From assembly GCF_011378715.1 (NCBI RefSeq), contig NZ_WTKU01000030.1, positions 1-45,646 of the forward strand: DNA of 45,646 bases, in the 5' to 3' direction. Under the pieces are notes generated by a model, which was not told the origin of the DNA, ran no database searches, and saw only the letters and a list, made by a program, of their open reading frames with translations. Every line of letters begins with the position of its first letter. Position 1 is the stretch's first letter. This DNA is from Psychromonas sp. SA13A (lineage in GTDB: Bacteria > Pseudomonadota > Gammaproteobacteria > Enterobacterales > Psychromonadaceae). Both the position numbers and the translations under genes were made by a program. Positions 9,115 through 16,963 of this stretch are shown here, in pieces.

Positions 9115-9154
9115 AGATTGCTAGACTTCTAGCCCTCTTTACGTTCAGATTGCT
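9115..9154 (+). promoter_or_regulatory. MetJ operator: five tandem 8-bp met-box units
   Basis: Consecutive 8-mers in one register resemble the met box AGACGTCT: AGATTGCT (9115, 5/8), AGACTTCT (9123, 7/8), AGCCCTCT (9131, 6/8), TTACGTTC (9139, 4/8) and AGATTGCT again (9147, 5/8). MetJ binds as dimers to two or more adjacent boxes with S-adenosylmethionine as corepressor. The last box overlaps the metJ -35 region, so autoregulation is the natural reading. Confidence 0.75.
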
Positions 9155-9178
9155 ATGTTAAAAGTCTCAGGGTAAAAT
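9150..9178 (+). promoter_or_regulatory. metJ promoter
   Basis: A -35 TTGCTA (9150-9155), a 17-bp spacer and a -10 TAAAAT (9173-9178) would start transcription near 9185, some 22 bases before the metJ start codon. The -35 overlaps the last met-box unit. Confidence 0.6.
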
Positions 9179-9206
9179 GAAGCATATTTTTTAAAAGGTT
9201 ATTATT

Positions 9207-9488
9207 ATGTCAACAAAATGGAATGGTGAATATATTAGCCCTTATGCTGAACACGGCAAAAAGAGTGAACAAGTAAAGAAAGTGACGGTATCTATCCCTA
9301 CTAAAGTCCTTAAAATATTGACCGATGAGCGCACTAGACGTCAAGTTAATAACCTACGTCACGCGACTAATAGCGAATTATTATGTGAAGCATTTTTACA
9401 TGCATACACAGGGCAACCGCTGCCTGAGGATGATGAGCTAGATAAAACGCAAACAGCGCTGACAACGGACACACTAGAGAAAGAATAA
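9207..9488 (+). CDS. metJ: Methionine regulon repressor MetJ, short C-terminus
   Basis: Ribbon-helix-helix repressor of methionine biosynthesis and transport genes, using S-adenosylmethionine as corepressor. The DNA-binding strand [51 protein letters not shown] is nearly identical to E. coli over its length (written here as motifs: [28 protein letters not shown]). The protein is 93 residues against 104-105 in E. coli and Vibrio. The usual final helix and tail (family ...IMREMGI...) are absent, replaced by an unrelated stretch ending TLEKE. No frame in the next bases restores it. An AAGG site precedes the ATG. metB is not divergent from it, unlike in E. coli. Confidence 0.93.
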   Translation: MSTKWNGEYISPYAEHGKKSEQVKKVTVSIPTKVLKILTDERTRRQVNNLRHATNSELLCEAFLHAYTGQPLPEDDELDKTQTALTTDTLEKE

Positions 9489-9849
9489 ATACTCCATTAG
9501 TAGCAAAAAATGCACTAGCATACTGCTTCTTTGTTGTAGGCGCCCACTGATCTTTAATTATCAATATATGATATGACAGTGTAAATTTAACGCTCGCCAC
9601 CTTGCCGAAAACTGGCGAGAAGCTTTATAATAAAAAATATCAACCTCAAATTGATCTCTTCACATGCACTAAAATAATTTACCCATTATAATTTTTGTTA
9701 ACTACAATTATTGATGATAATTCAGGCCATAGTCGTTGGCCGTAATGAGAGCCGTAAATATATTCTATGATTATGAATTATTTCATCGATTAACGGATTA
9801 ATTGAAGAGAGGCATGAATAGTCCTATTCAATTAACAGGCATGCTTTAA
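9489..9849. other. Intergenic region after metJ
   Basis: No convincing gene. It contains a 7-bp perfect stem, CTCGCCA (9593-9599) with TGGCGAG (9613-9619), around a 13-base loop and without a clear T tract. A smaller stem, GGCCA (9725-9729) with TGGCC (9737-9741), lies further on. The first could end metJ transcription. The rest is A/T-rich leader of the next gene. Confidence 0.5.
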
Positions 9850-9861
9850 ATGGGGGTAATA

Positions 9862-10173
9862 GTGCAAGATTTTATTCAGTATATTATTTTTGGAGGTGGT
9901 TTATTTGCCGCTCTCTCTCTTTATTATTTTACATTTCATCAATCACCTAATGTAGAAAATTGGCAAGATCTGCCTTATTTGGAAGATTATTTAAAAATCC
10001 ATCCTGATTGTGAAATCAAAGGGAAAAAAAATGTTAAATGTTGCTACTGCCATTCAGATAAGGTGCAATATAAAGCAGCAAAATCAAATAAAGAACATCA
10101 TTATCTACACTTTTGTAGTGCTTGCAAAAAAAACTTATTTAGAAGCCGTACGTTAAACCCTAGATTCGCATAA
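9862..10173 (+). CDS. Membrane-anchored zinc-ribbon protein of unknown function
   Basis: I do not recognise a named family. The protein has one N-terminal membrane segment (QYIIFGGGLFAALSLYYFTF) followed by a cytoplasmic part. That part holds two CxxC pairs, CCYC in CCYCHSD and CSAC, about 21 residues apart: a zinc ribbon. The GTG at 9862 is preceded by GGGGGT at good spacing, giving 103 residues. An ATG at 9850 would give 107 but has no ribosome-binding site. It stands alone between metJ and the kdgK-eda operon and shares the bidirectional terminator with eda. Zinc binding is inferred; the partner or substrate is unknown. Confidence 0.65.
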   Translation: MQDFIQYIIFGGGLFAALSLYYFTFHQSPNVENWQDLPYLEDYLKIHPDCEIKGKKNVKCCYCHSDKVQYKAAKSNKEHHYLHFCSACKKNLFRSRTLNPRFA

Positions 10174-10194
10174 AAAGTGCAATTTATAATACTG

Positions 10195-10234
10195 AAAAAA
10201 AAGCCTCGATTAAATCAATAATCAAGGCTTTGTT
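10195..10234. terminator. Bidirectional terminator between the zinc-ribbon gene and eda
   Basis: AAGCCTCGATT (10201-10211) pairs with AATCAAGGCTT (10220-10230) at 10 of 11 positions. On the minus strand it runs into a long T tract (complement of 10195-10202), ending kdgK-eda. On the plus strand TTTGTTT follows. Confidence 0.85.
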
Positions 10235-10256
10235 TATAAAAGTCAGTAGTAAGTAA

Positions 10257-10880
10257 TTAAGCTAGAGATGCAACTGCTTCTTTAACTAATTCAGCAATTT
10301 TATCCCACTCACGATTATCAACTAAATTCGCAGGAACCATCCAAGTACCACCACATGCTATTACTGCATCAATATCTAAGTAGTTATTGATATTAGATGG
10401 TGAAACACCGCCAGTAGGCATAATGTTTACTGGGTAAACAGCGGTTAGTGATTTCAACATTGCAACACCACCAGAAGGTTCAGCAGGGAAGAATTTAACG
10501 GTATCTAATCCCATTTCCATTGCTTGCTCAACTAAAGATGGGCTATTTATACCAGGAATAATTGGCATATTACGTTGTTGACAGTATTTAACCGTTGTTG
10601 GATTAAAACCAGGGCTAACCACAAAATCAACACCGGCATCAATTGCAGCATCAACCGTTGCAGTGTTTAATACAGTACCAGCACCGATTAACATATCAGG
10701 AAATGCTTCACGCATATTTTTAATTGCTTGTGCAGCAGCAGGCGTACGGAATGTGATTTCTGCACAGGGCATACCATTTTCAACTAATACTTTACCTAGT
10801 GGTACCGCATCGTCAGCATCTTTAATTGCAATAACAGGGATAACTTTTAGAGCTTGTAGTTTTTCATTTAATGTTGTCAT
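10257..10880 (-). CDS. eda: KDPG/KHG aldolase Eda
   Basis: Cleaves 2-keto-3-deoxy-6-phosphogluconate to pyruvate and glyceraldehyde 3-phosphate, the last step for alginate-derived KDG and the Entner-Doudoroff path. The 207-residue class I aldolase has the Schiff-base lysine in DTVKFFPAEPSGG (K129) and the general-base glutamate in AEITFRTP (E41). GAGTVL and GGVSPSNINNYL also fit. It sits 30 bases after kdgK in one leftward operon and ends in a strong terminator. Its placement opposite oligoalginate lyases points to alginate use rather than gluconate. Confidence 0.96.
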   Translation of the reverse strand: MTTLNEKLQALKVIPVIAIKDADDAVPLGKVLVENGMPCAEITFRTPAAAQAIKNMREAFPDMLIGAGTVLNTATVDAAIDAGVDFVVSPGFNPTTVKYCQQRNMPIIPGINSPSLVEQAMEMGLDTVKFFPAEPSGGVAMLKSLTAVYPVNIMPTGGVSPSNINNYLDIDAVIACGGTWMVPANLVDNREWDKIAELVKEAVASLA

Positions 10881-10910
10881 TTTTAATCCTATTGAATATT
10901 TTAATAAACT

Positions 10911-11846
10911 TTAATCGACAAAAGGTGCTGTATATTGCACATCAATTAACGCACCTTTATGCTGAATAACTGTACCTGCTAACTGGTGACCTTTTTCAGC
11001 CGCAACAATACTTGACTCACCTAATATACGTTTTGACATATAACCTGCAGCAAAAGAGTCACCAGCAGCCGTTGTATCAATTACATTTTCAGGAGATATT
11101 TTAGTCGCAGCAACACTGGTAGACTGATCACCTGTAACAATTAAACACTCACTGCCACCCTGCTTAATTACAATCTCTTGCACACCTAAAGCGCGCGTAC
11201 GGGCAAGGCAATCTTCAATACAAGTATCACCAAAAAGTGCTTGTTCATCATCAAAAGTTAACAAACCTGTATGAGTAACAGAGAGAATTCGTTTAAAACT
11301 TTCGGCGGCTTGCTCTGCAGAATCCCACAATTTAGGTCGGTAATTGTTATCGAAATAAACTTTACCACCATTCGATTTATAACGACTCAATAGATCATAA
11401 AGTTTTTCGCGACTCTGGAGCGGTAAAATTGCGAGACTAATACCAGATAAATAAATTGCATCCTGAGCTAGCAATTTTTCAATAAGTTCATCACTCGCTG
11501 TTTCAAGCCAATATTTTGCAGCGGCATCATCGCGCCAGTATAAAAAGCTACGTTCGCCAGTTTCATCTGTTTCAACCATATATAAACCAGGTTGCTTAGT
11601 AGCAGAGCGTTGTACAAACTGAGCATTAATACCCTCTAAAGACCAACTATCAATCATTTCTTGACTTATTTTATCCTGACCTAATGCAGTAACGTAACTA
11701 ACATTAACGGCTTTACCTTCGCTTAAGCGCGATAAATAAACAGCGGTATTTAATGTGTCACCGCCGAAGCTTTTACGCCAAACACCATTAATTTCTTGCA
11801 ATTCAATCATACATTCGCCGATTAAAGCGATATTTAGCTCACCCAT
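10911..11846 (-). CDS. kdgK: 2-keto-3-deoxygluconate kinase KdgK
   Basis: PfkB/ribokinase-family kinase that phosphorylates KDG to KDPG for Eda. The N-terminal GGDTLNTAVYLSRL is the sugar-binding glycine-rich segment. The C-terminal signature DTTAAGDSFAAGYM carries the catalytic aspartate. At 311 residues it has the usual KdgK length. An AGAGGTG ribosome-binding site stands just before the ATG. It is the first gene of kdgK-eda, divergent from the PL17 lyases across a 606-bp control region. Confidence 0.94.
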   Translation of the reverse strand: MGELNIALIGECMIELQEINGVWRKSFGGDTLNTAVYLSRLSEGKAVNVSYVTALGQDKISQEMIDSWSLEGINAQFVQRSATKQPGLYMVETDETGERSFLYWRDDAAAKYWLETASDELIEKLLAQDAIYLSGISLAILPLQSREKLYDLLSRYKSNGGKVYFDNNYRPKLWDSAEQAAESFKRILSVTHTGLLTFDDEQALFGDTCIEDCLARTRALGVQEIVIKQGGSECLIVTGDQSTSVAATKISPENVIDTTAAGDSFAAGYMSKRILGESSIVAAEKGHQLAGTVIQHKGALIDVQYTAPFVD

Positions 11847-12113
11847 TAGTCACCTCTTTTATAAAAAATGGAACCATTACTACCCTCTACTCATTAAAAT
11901 TATTACTCATCTCAGAGTTATTTCTGGTTTTATTTATAAAATCAGCAGTTTATTTTTAATAATGTAAAAGCATTTTATGCACAAGTTACTTCACTGTGCT
12001 TATCCATATTATGGTATTGGTTGGAGTAAACTGTTTTCAATTGCTTAACTCAACCTTATCTCTGTTTGTTTCCGTTCTTTAAATAGGGTTTAAATTGTAC
12101 ATTACGCATGCCA

Positions 12114-12128
12114 TTTTGTAATACAAAA
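12114..12128. promoter_or_regulatory. Perfect palindrome, candidate GntR-family operator
   Basis: TTTTGTA-A-TACAAAA has 7-bp arms around one base. Short palindromes of the TTGTA...TACAA type are what GntR/FCD repressors commonly bind. A weaker relative, TTTGTATTAC, lies at 12400-12409, just upstream of the first lyase. A TTGTACATTAC lies at about 12095. Assignment to the GntR protein encoded at 16964-17677 is inference from context. Confidence 0.6.
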
Positions 12129-12136
12129 AGACACTA

Positions 12137-12156
12137 TGTGTGATCCAGATCATCAG
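12137..12156. promoter_or_regulatory. CRP-cAMP binding site
   Basis: TGTGA (12139-12143), six bases TCCAGA, then TCATC (12150-12154). This matches the CRP consensus TGTGA-N6-TCACA at 8 of 10 core positions, and the centre also fits. It lies between kdgK and the lyases, so it could serve both directions. Confidence 0.7.
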
Positions 12157-12452
12157 CGAATATAACAATCAAAATAAACACTTTAAGATCAAAAAGATAA
12201 AATAGACCAAATTATAAAAGTTTAATCTATCAATTAAACATATCTATAAAATTTATAACCAACCCATTGAAAATAAGCAGCTAAAAAATTAAAAAAGAGG
12301 AAATAAATAATAATTTAATAGTGAGTGTTATACATTTAAAAGTATAAAAATAGAGATCTCATTCTTAAAAATAAAAAAAACTTATGATTTAAAGCCTTAT
12401 TTGTATTACTTTATAACATGAATCTTTTACTTAAATATGCAATGAGGTAATA

Positions 12453-14591
12453 ATGTCTAGCAACGTCAACGCAGTGCTTATGGACCAACAAGAAATCAAA
12501 GCAATCCAACAACAACTTGGTAAGCAAAGTTTAATGGGCCGCAGCCTTGATGCACTTATTATCGATACAGATAACTACCTTTCTTTAGTCATTGATGTAC
12601 CAGGTCACAGCCCTGCAGGCGGTTATGCACATAATAAACATCAACAAAATTATAAATATATTGATCAAGCAGGTCGTTTATTTTTAATCACTGGTGAAGA
12701 AAAGTATGCACAATTTGCAGCAGATCTATTAACTCAATATGCAGATAAATATTTAGCACTAGGGTTTCAAGTACAAAGAAACACTAATCCACCAGGGCGT
12801 TTGTTTCACCAAATGTTAAATGAACATGTTTGGTTATTATATTCGAGCTTAGGTTATAGCTGTATTAAACACTGGTTAACTGAGACACAGCGCAAACACA
12901 TTATTGAACAATTATTTGAACCCATGTTAGAAGTAGCAACGGTCAAATATGACTTTGATTTTGATCGCATTCATAACCACGGTGTGTGGGCAGTTGCGGC
13001 AACAGCGGCATGTGGAGCAGCAATTGAACAAGAGAAATATATTGATTTAGCGTTACATGGTTTAGCTGGTGATGACATACAAGGTGGCTTTCTTGCACAA
13101 CTAAGCAATTTATTTGCGCCTTCAGGTTATTACATTGAAGGGCCTTATTACCACCGTTATGCGATTCGTCCTTTATGTTTATTAGCGGAGCTAACTCAAC
13201 GATACCGTCCAGAGTTAGATATATTTAACTTTAAAGGCCAAGTGATTGGTAAAACAATTCAATCTTTATTATCTACTGCTTACCCGAACGGTGTATTCCC
13301 ATCATTAAACGATGCTTCAAAAAGCATGGATATTAAAGATGAAGGTGTCGTGATTGCAGTGAGTTTATATGCAAAACATTATCCTGAAGATACAAACTTA
13401 TTTGGTATTGTTAAAATTCAACAACAAATTTGGATCAGTGGTTGTGGCGTTGCTTTATCACAAGCTTACCAAGCACAAGACTCAGTTGAAACTCCTTGCT
13501 TACCAAGTGTTGAGTTAAGCGAAGGTCCTAATGGTGACAAAGGTGCACAAGGCTTTATTCGCATGCAAAATACAAAGGGTGATATTAGCCAACTCGTGAT
13601 GAACTATGGTCAACATGGTATGGGACACGGCCACTTCGATACATTAGGGATGACTTACTTTAATAACAATCAAGAAGTATTACGTGATTACGGGTTTGGG
13701 CGTTGGGTGAACATAGAACCTAAATTTGGTGGTCGTTATCTTGATGAAAATAAATCTTATGCGCGCCAAACTATCGCACATAACTTAGTATCTGTTGATG
13801 CTAGCTGTCAAAACAACTTTGATGTTGATACAGCTGATAGTAAACACGGCACGCCGCACTTCTTTGTTGGTCACGGTAAAACACAAGCAATGAGCGCTTA
13901 TGCTGTTGGCTTTTATCCTGGTGTTGACCAACAACGCTCACTTATTTTAATTGAGCATGAGCAATTAGAAAAACCACTGTTGATTGATTTATTCCGATTA
14001 ATCAGTGAAGAAACACATCAATACGACTACTCCCTACAGTATCAAGGTCAAATCATTCGTACCAATGTTGAGCACAAACAACACGCAATATTAAATCCAA
14101 TGGGTGATGATGCAGGTTACCAACACTTATGGAACGAAAGTGAAGGCCCAGCAGCAAAAGGCACAAATTTGGTCAGTTGGTTACAAGGTAGCAGTTATTA
14201 CACATGGTTAAGTGCATCCTCTTCTGACGATACTTTATTCTTCACTCGTACTGGTGCTAACGATCCATCATTTAACTTACGTAGCGAAACCAGTTTAATT
14301 TTACGTCGCGAAGCTAAAAATGCACTATTTGCTAATGTGATAGAAACGCATGGTTACTTTAATGAAGCGATTGAAGCTAGCTTAGATGCACGCGGTAAAA
14401 TTCATTCAATTAATATTGTTGGTTTTAACGACGATGCAACCGTTGTCGATCTTGTAGGTGACGGTATTGCACTCACAGTGATGGTTAATAATGACCGTAA
14501 TGCAACAGCTGACAGTCAAACAACTATCGAATTTAATAATCAATCGTACAGCTTCCAAGGTTTTGTTGCTGTAGAAAGTAAAGAGGTTTAA
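12453..14591 (+). CDS. PL17 family oligoalginate lyase, first copy
   Basis: Exolytic lyase that degrades alginate oligomers to unsaturated monouronate (DEH). The 712-residue protein aligns by eye with Saccharophagus Alg17C. It has an alpha-toroid N-terminal half and a heparinase II/III-like beta half with GQHGMGHGHFD and NVEPKFGGRY-type (NIEPKFGGRYLDENKSYARQTIAHN) blocks. The catalytic Asn-His lie in IHNHG (N175, H176), and a catalytic tyrosine in EGPYYHRY (about residue 233). There is no signal peptide, so it should act in the cytoplasm on imported oligomers. GAGGT precedes the ATG. It lies two bases before its paralogue, in one operon. The exact substrate preference (M or G) cannot be read. 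Confidence 0.92.
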   Translation: MSSNVNAVLMDQQEIKAIQQQLGKQSLMGRSLDALIIDTDNYLSLVIDVPGHSPAGGYAHNKHQQNYKYIDQAGRLFLITGEEKYAQFAADLLTQYADKYLALGFQVQRNTNPPGRLFHQMLNEHVWLLYSSLGYSCIKHWLTETQRKHIIEQLFEPMLEVATVKYDFDFDRIHNHGVWAVAATAACGAAIEQEKYIDLALHGLAGDDIQGGFLAQLSNLFAPSGYYIEGPYYHRYAIRPLCLLAELTQRYRPELDIFNFKGQVIGKTIQSLLSTAYPNGVFPSLNDASKSMDIKDEGVVIAVSLYAKHYPEDTNLFGIVKIQQQIWISGCGVALSQAYQAQDSVETPCLPSVELSEGPNGDKGAQGFIRMQNTKGDISQLVMNYGQHGMGHGHFDTLGMTYFNNNQEVLRDYGFGRWVNIEPKFGGRYLDENKSYARQTIAHNLVSVDASCQNNFDVDTADSKHGTPHFFVGHGKTQAMSAYAVGFYPGVDQQRSLILIEHEQLEKPLLIDLFRLISEETHQYDYSLQYQGQIIRTNVEHKQHAILNPMGDDAGYQHLWNESEGPAAKGTNLVSWLQGSSYYTWLSASSSDDTLFFTRTGANDPSFNLRSETSLILRREAKNALFANVIETHGYFNEAIEASLDARGKIHSINIVGFNDDATVVDLVGDGIALTVMVNNDRNATADSQTTIEFNNQSYSFQGFVAVESKEV

Positions 14592-14593
14592 TC

Positions 14594-16774
14594 ATGAGTT
14601 ACCAACCATTACTAATGAGCTATGAACAAGCAGCTGACTTACGTCAATACGTAGGCACTGACTCACTAATTGGTCGCTCTATTGCTGAAGAAATTGAAGC
14701 ACTTGAAGCTTACATGCCAATGGGTATTGAAATTCCAGGGCATGGTGAAGCAGGCGGTTACGAACATAACCGTCATAAGCAAAACTATATTCATTTAGAC
14801 TTAGCGGGTCGTTTGTACTTAATCACTGAAGATAAACGTTACCTAGACTACGCAACAACCATGTTAGTTGAATATGCAAAGGTTTATAAGCATCGCGAGT
14901 TGAACATTAGCCGTGACTCGAATAAACCAGGTCGTTTATTTCACCAAACATTAAACGAAAATATGTGGATGTTATATTCATCGTGCGCTTACTCTTGTAT
15001 TCGCCATGAGTTAACAGAAGATCAACAACAACTTATAGAAAATGACTTGTTTAAAGTCATGCTTGAAATGTTTGTTGTCACCTATGCCGAGAACTTCGAT
15101 ATTATCCATAACCACGGTTTATGGTCAGTAGCCAGTGCAGGTATTTGTGCTTACGCTATCAATGATCAAGCTACAGTCGACAAAGCAATCTATGGCCTAA
15201 AAGGTGACAGTGTTTCTGGTGGTTTTATTGCACAATTAACGCAATTATTCTCGCCAGATGGTTACTACATGGAAGGTCCGTACTACCACCGTTTCTCACT
15301 ACGACCAATCTTCCTGTTCGCTGAAACCATTGAACGTCGTCAACCAGAGGTCGGCATCTACCAATTAAAAGATGAAGTGATTAAAACAACTGCATACGCA
15401 GTCATGTCCACAGCATTCCCTAATGGTACGTTACCCGCATTAAATGACTCATCTCGTACAATGGACATTAAAGATCTAGGTATTTTATTAGCGACTAACA
15501 TCTGTTTCGACCGTTACGAGCAAAATGAAACATTATTAGCGATGGCTAAACACCAAGATCATGTTTGGGTTCATAACACTGGCGCAGCCCTATCTAATGC
15601 ATTAGATAGCAATGCCGAAGTAGCAAACTTTAACTGGGGCAGCTTAAGTCTCACAGATGGCGCTGAAGGCGAGTGTGGGGGAGTAACGATTCTTCGTCAT
15701 CGTGATGCCAAATCAGACGATAGCATGGCGCTACTTTGGTACGGTCAGCATGGTAGTGATGCAAAACTTCACTCGGCATTAGATCATGGTCATTTTGATG
15801 GTTTGCATTTAAGCCTATTTAACAATAATCAAGAATTCATTAATGATTATGGTTATGGTCGTTGGGTTAATATCGAGCCTAAATTTGGTGGTCGTTACAT
15901 TCCTGAAAATAAAAGTTACTGTAAACAAACTATTGCGCACAACACCGTTGTGGTTGATCAAATCAGCCAAAACCAAGGTAGTACAGCGATTGCACAACAG
16001 CATAATGGAGAGAAGCATTTCACTCTATTAGGTAATGAAACAAGTGATAGGAAACTACAAGCAATGAGTGCATTTGCTCGTGATTACTATGCTGGAGTTG
16101 ACCAACAACGTACGGTTATCATGCTTGAGTCTGAAGAGTTTGAAAAACCATTGATTATTGATCTATTCCGAATGATCAGTGAAGAAGAGCATAGCTACGA
16201 TTATCCTGTTCATTACAAAGGCCAAATCATTCGTACTAACTTTGAATATCAAGCACATAAAAGCTTAAGCACAGTAGGTGATGACCATGGTTACCAACAC
16301 CTTTGGAATCTTGGTCAAGGTAAAGTAGAGGGTTCATCACTAACAACTTGGTTAATGGGAAATAGTTACTATTCATTGATCAGCAGTGCAAATAAAGGCA
16401 GTGAAGTTATCTTTGCTCGTACTGGTGCGAATGATCCTGACTTCAACTTACGTAATGAGCCAATGTTCATTCTTCGCCAAAAAGCAGCCAACCATTTATT
16501 TGCTAACGTATATGAAACACACGGTTACTTTAATGAAGCGATAGAAGCGAGCTTAAATGCACGAGGACAAGTTGATTCAGTTACCGTGTTACATGCAGAT
16601 GATACCGCTTCTGTTATTAGCCTTAATCTAATGGATAACAAGCAAATTAAAATCTGTGTAAGTAACCTTATCGATGTAGATAAACATACTCAAAATAGTG
16701 TACTCATTAAAGATGAAGTGATTACTTGGACTGGACCTATTGCAATATTTAATGATTCGATGGCAAAGCATTAA
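14594..16774 (+). CDS. PL17 family oligoalginate lyase, second copy
   Basis: Tandem paralogue of the preceding gene, 726 residues, again without a signal peptide. The conserved features repeat: IHNHGLWSVAS with the catalytic Asn-His (N173, H174), MEGPYYHRF with the tyrosine, LDHGHFDGLHLSLFNNNQEF, and NIEPKFGGRYIPENKSYCKQ. It carries a short insertion near DAKSDDSMALLWYGQHGSDAKLHSA that the first copy lacks. AGAGGT precedes the ATG, two bases after the first gene, so the two are cotranslated from one message. Split specificity between the copies is a reasonable guess. The strong terminator after it ends the operon. Confidence 0.92.
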   Translation: MSYQPLLMSYEQAADLRQYVGTDSLIGRSIAEEIEALEAYMPMGIEIPGHGEAGGYEHNRHKQNYIHLDLAGRLYLITEDKRYLDYATTMLVEYAKVYKHRELNISRDSNKPGRLFHQTLNENMWMLYSSCAYSCIRHELTEDQQQLIENDLFKVMLEMFVVTYAENFDIIHNHGLWSVASAGICAYAINDQATVDKAIYGLKGDSVSGGFIAQLTQLFSPDGYYMEGPYYHRFSLRPIFLFAETIERRQPEVGIYQLKDEVIKTTAYAVMSTAFPNGTLPALNDSSRTMDIKDLGILLATNICFDRYEQNETLLAMAKHQDHVWVHNTGAALSNALDSNAEVANFNWGSLSLTDGAEGECGGVTILRHRDAKSDDSMALLWYGQHGSDAKLHSALDHGHFDGLHLSLFNNNQEFINDYGYGRWVNIEPKFGGRYIPENKSYCKQTIAHNTVVVDQISQNQGSTAIAQQHNGEKHFTLLGNETSDRKLQAMSAFARDYYAGVDQQRTVIMLESEEFEKPLIIDLFRMISEEEHSYDYPVHYKGQIIRTNFEYQAHKSLSTVGDDHGYQHLWNLGQGKVEGSSLTTWLMGNSYYSLISSANKGSEVIFARTGANDPDFNLRNEPMFILRQKAANHLFANVYETHGYFNEAIEASLNARGQVDSVTVLHADDTASVISLNLMDNKQIKICVSNLIDVDKHTQNSVLIKDEVITWTGPIAIFNDSMAKH

Positions 16775-16862
16775 TAGCCATCTGTAATAGATAACGTTTA
16801 ATAGAGAATGTGTAATGAATAGTAGGCATTTATTACCATTGTGAAGTACCTTAATAAAAGTG

Positions 16863-16901
16863 AAAAACCGCTGTTAGTCATAAACTAACAGCGGTTTTTT
16901 T
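16863..16901. terminator. Strong bidirectional terminator between lyases and gntR
   Basis: AAAAACCGCTGTTAG (16863-16877) and CTAACAGCGGTTTTT (16885-16899) form a perfect 15-bp stem with a 7-base loop. T/A tracts lie on both sides. It serves both the lyase operon and the convergent regulator gene. Confidence 0.95.
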
Positions 16902-16963
16902 CAATCTTAGCCTGCTACCAATACTTGTTAAGTAATCACTAGCTAAGCAATAATTAAGTAATA

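Larger units (their letters stand above)
11847..12452. other. Divergent control region of the alginate/KDG genes
   Basis: A 606-base, strongly A/T-rich stretch without a credible gene. It separates kdgK-eda from the tandem lyases. Near its middle it holds a perfect TTTTGTA-A-TACAAAA palindrome and, 10 bases further, a good CRP site. A related half-conserved copy of the palindrome lies at 12399-12411, close to the lyase start. I could not fix the promoters by eye. Confidence 0.6.

Noticed and set aside
9725-9741. Possible riboswitch in the leader of the zinc-ribbon gene
   Set aside because: Only a 5-bp stem and no recognisable conserved aptamer core.
11755-11967. A plus-strand frame overlapping the kdgK start and control region
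   Set aside because: It runs antisense through kdgK and the control region and ends in low-complexity hydrophobic residues; no ribosome-binding site.
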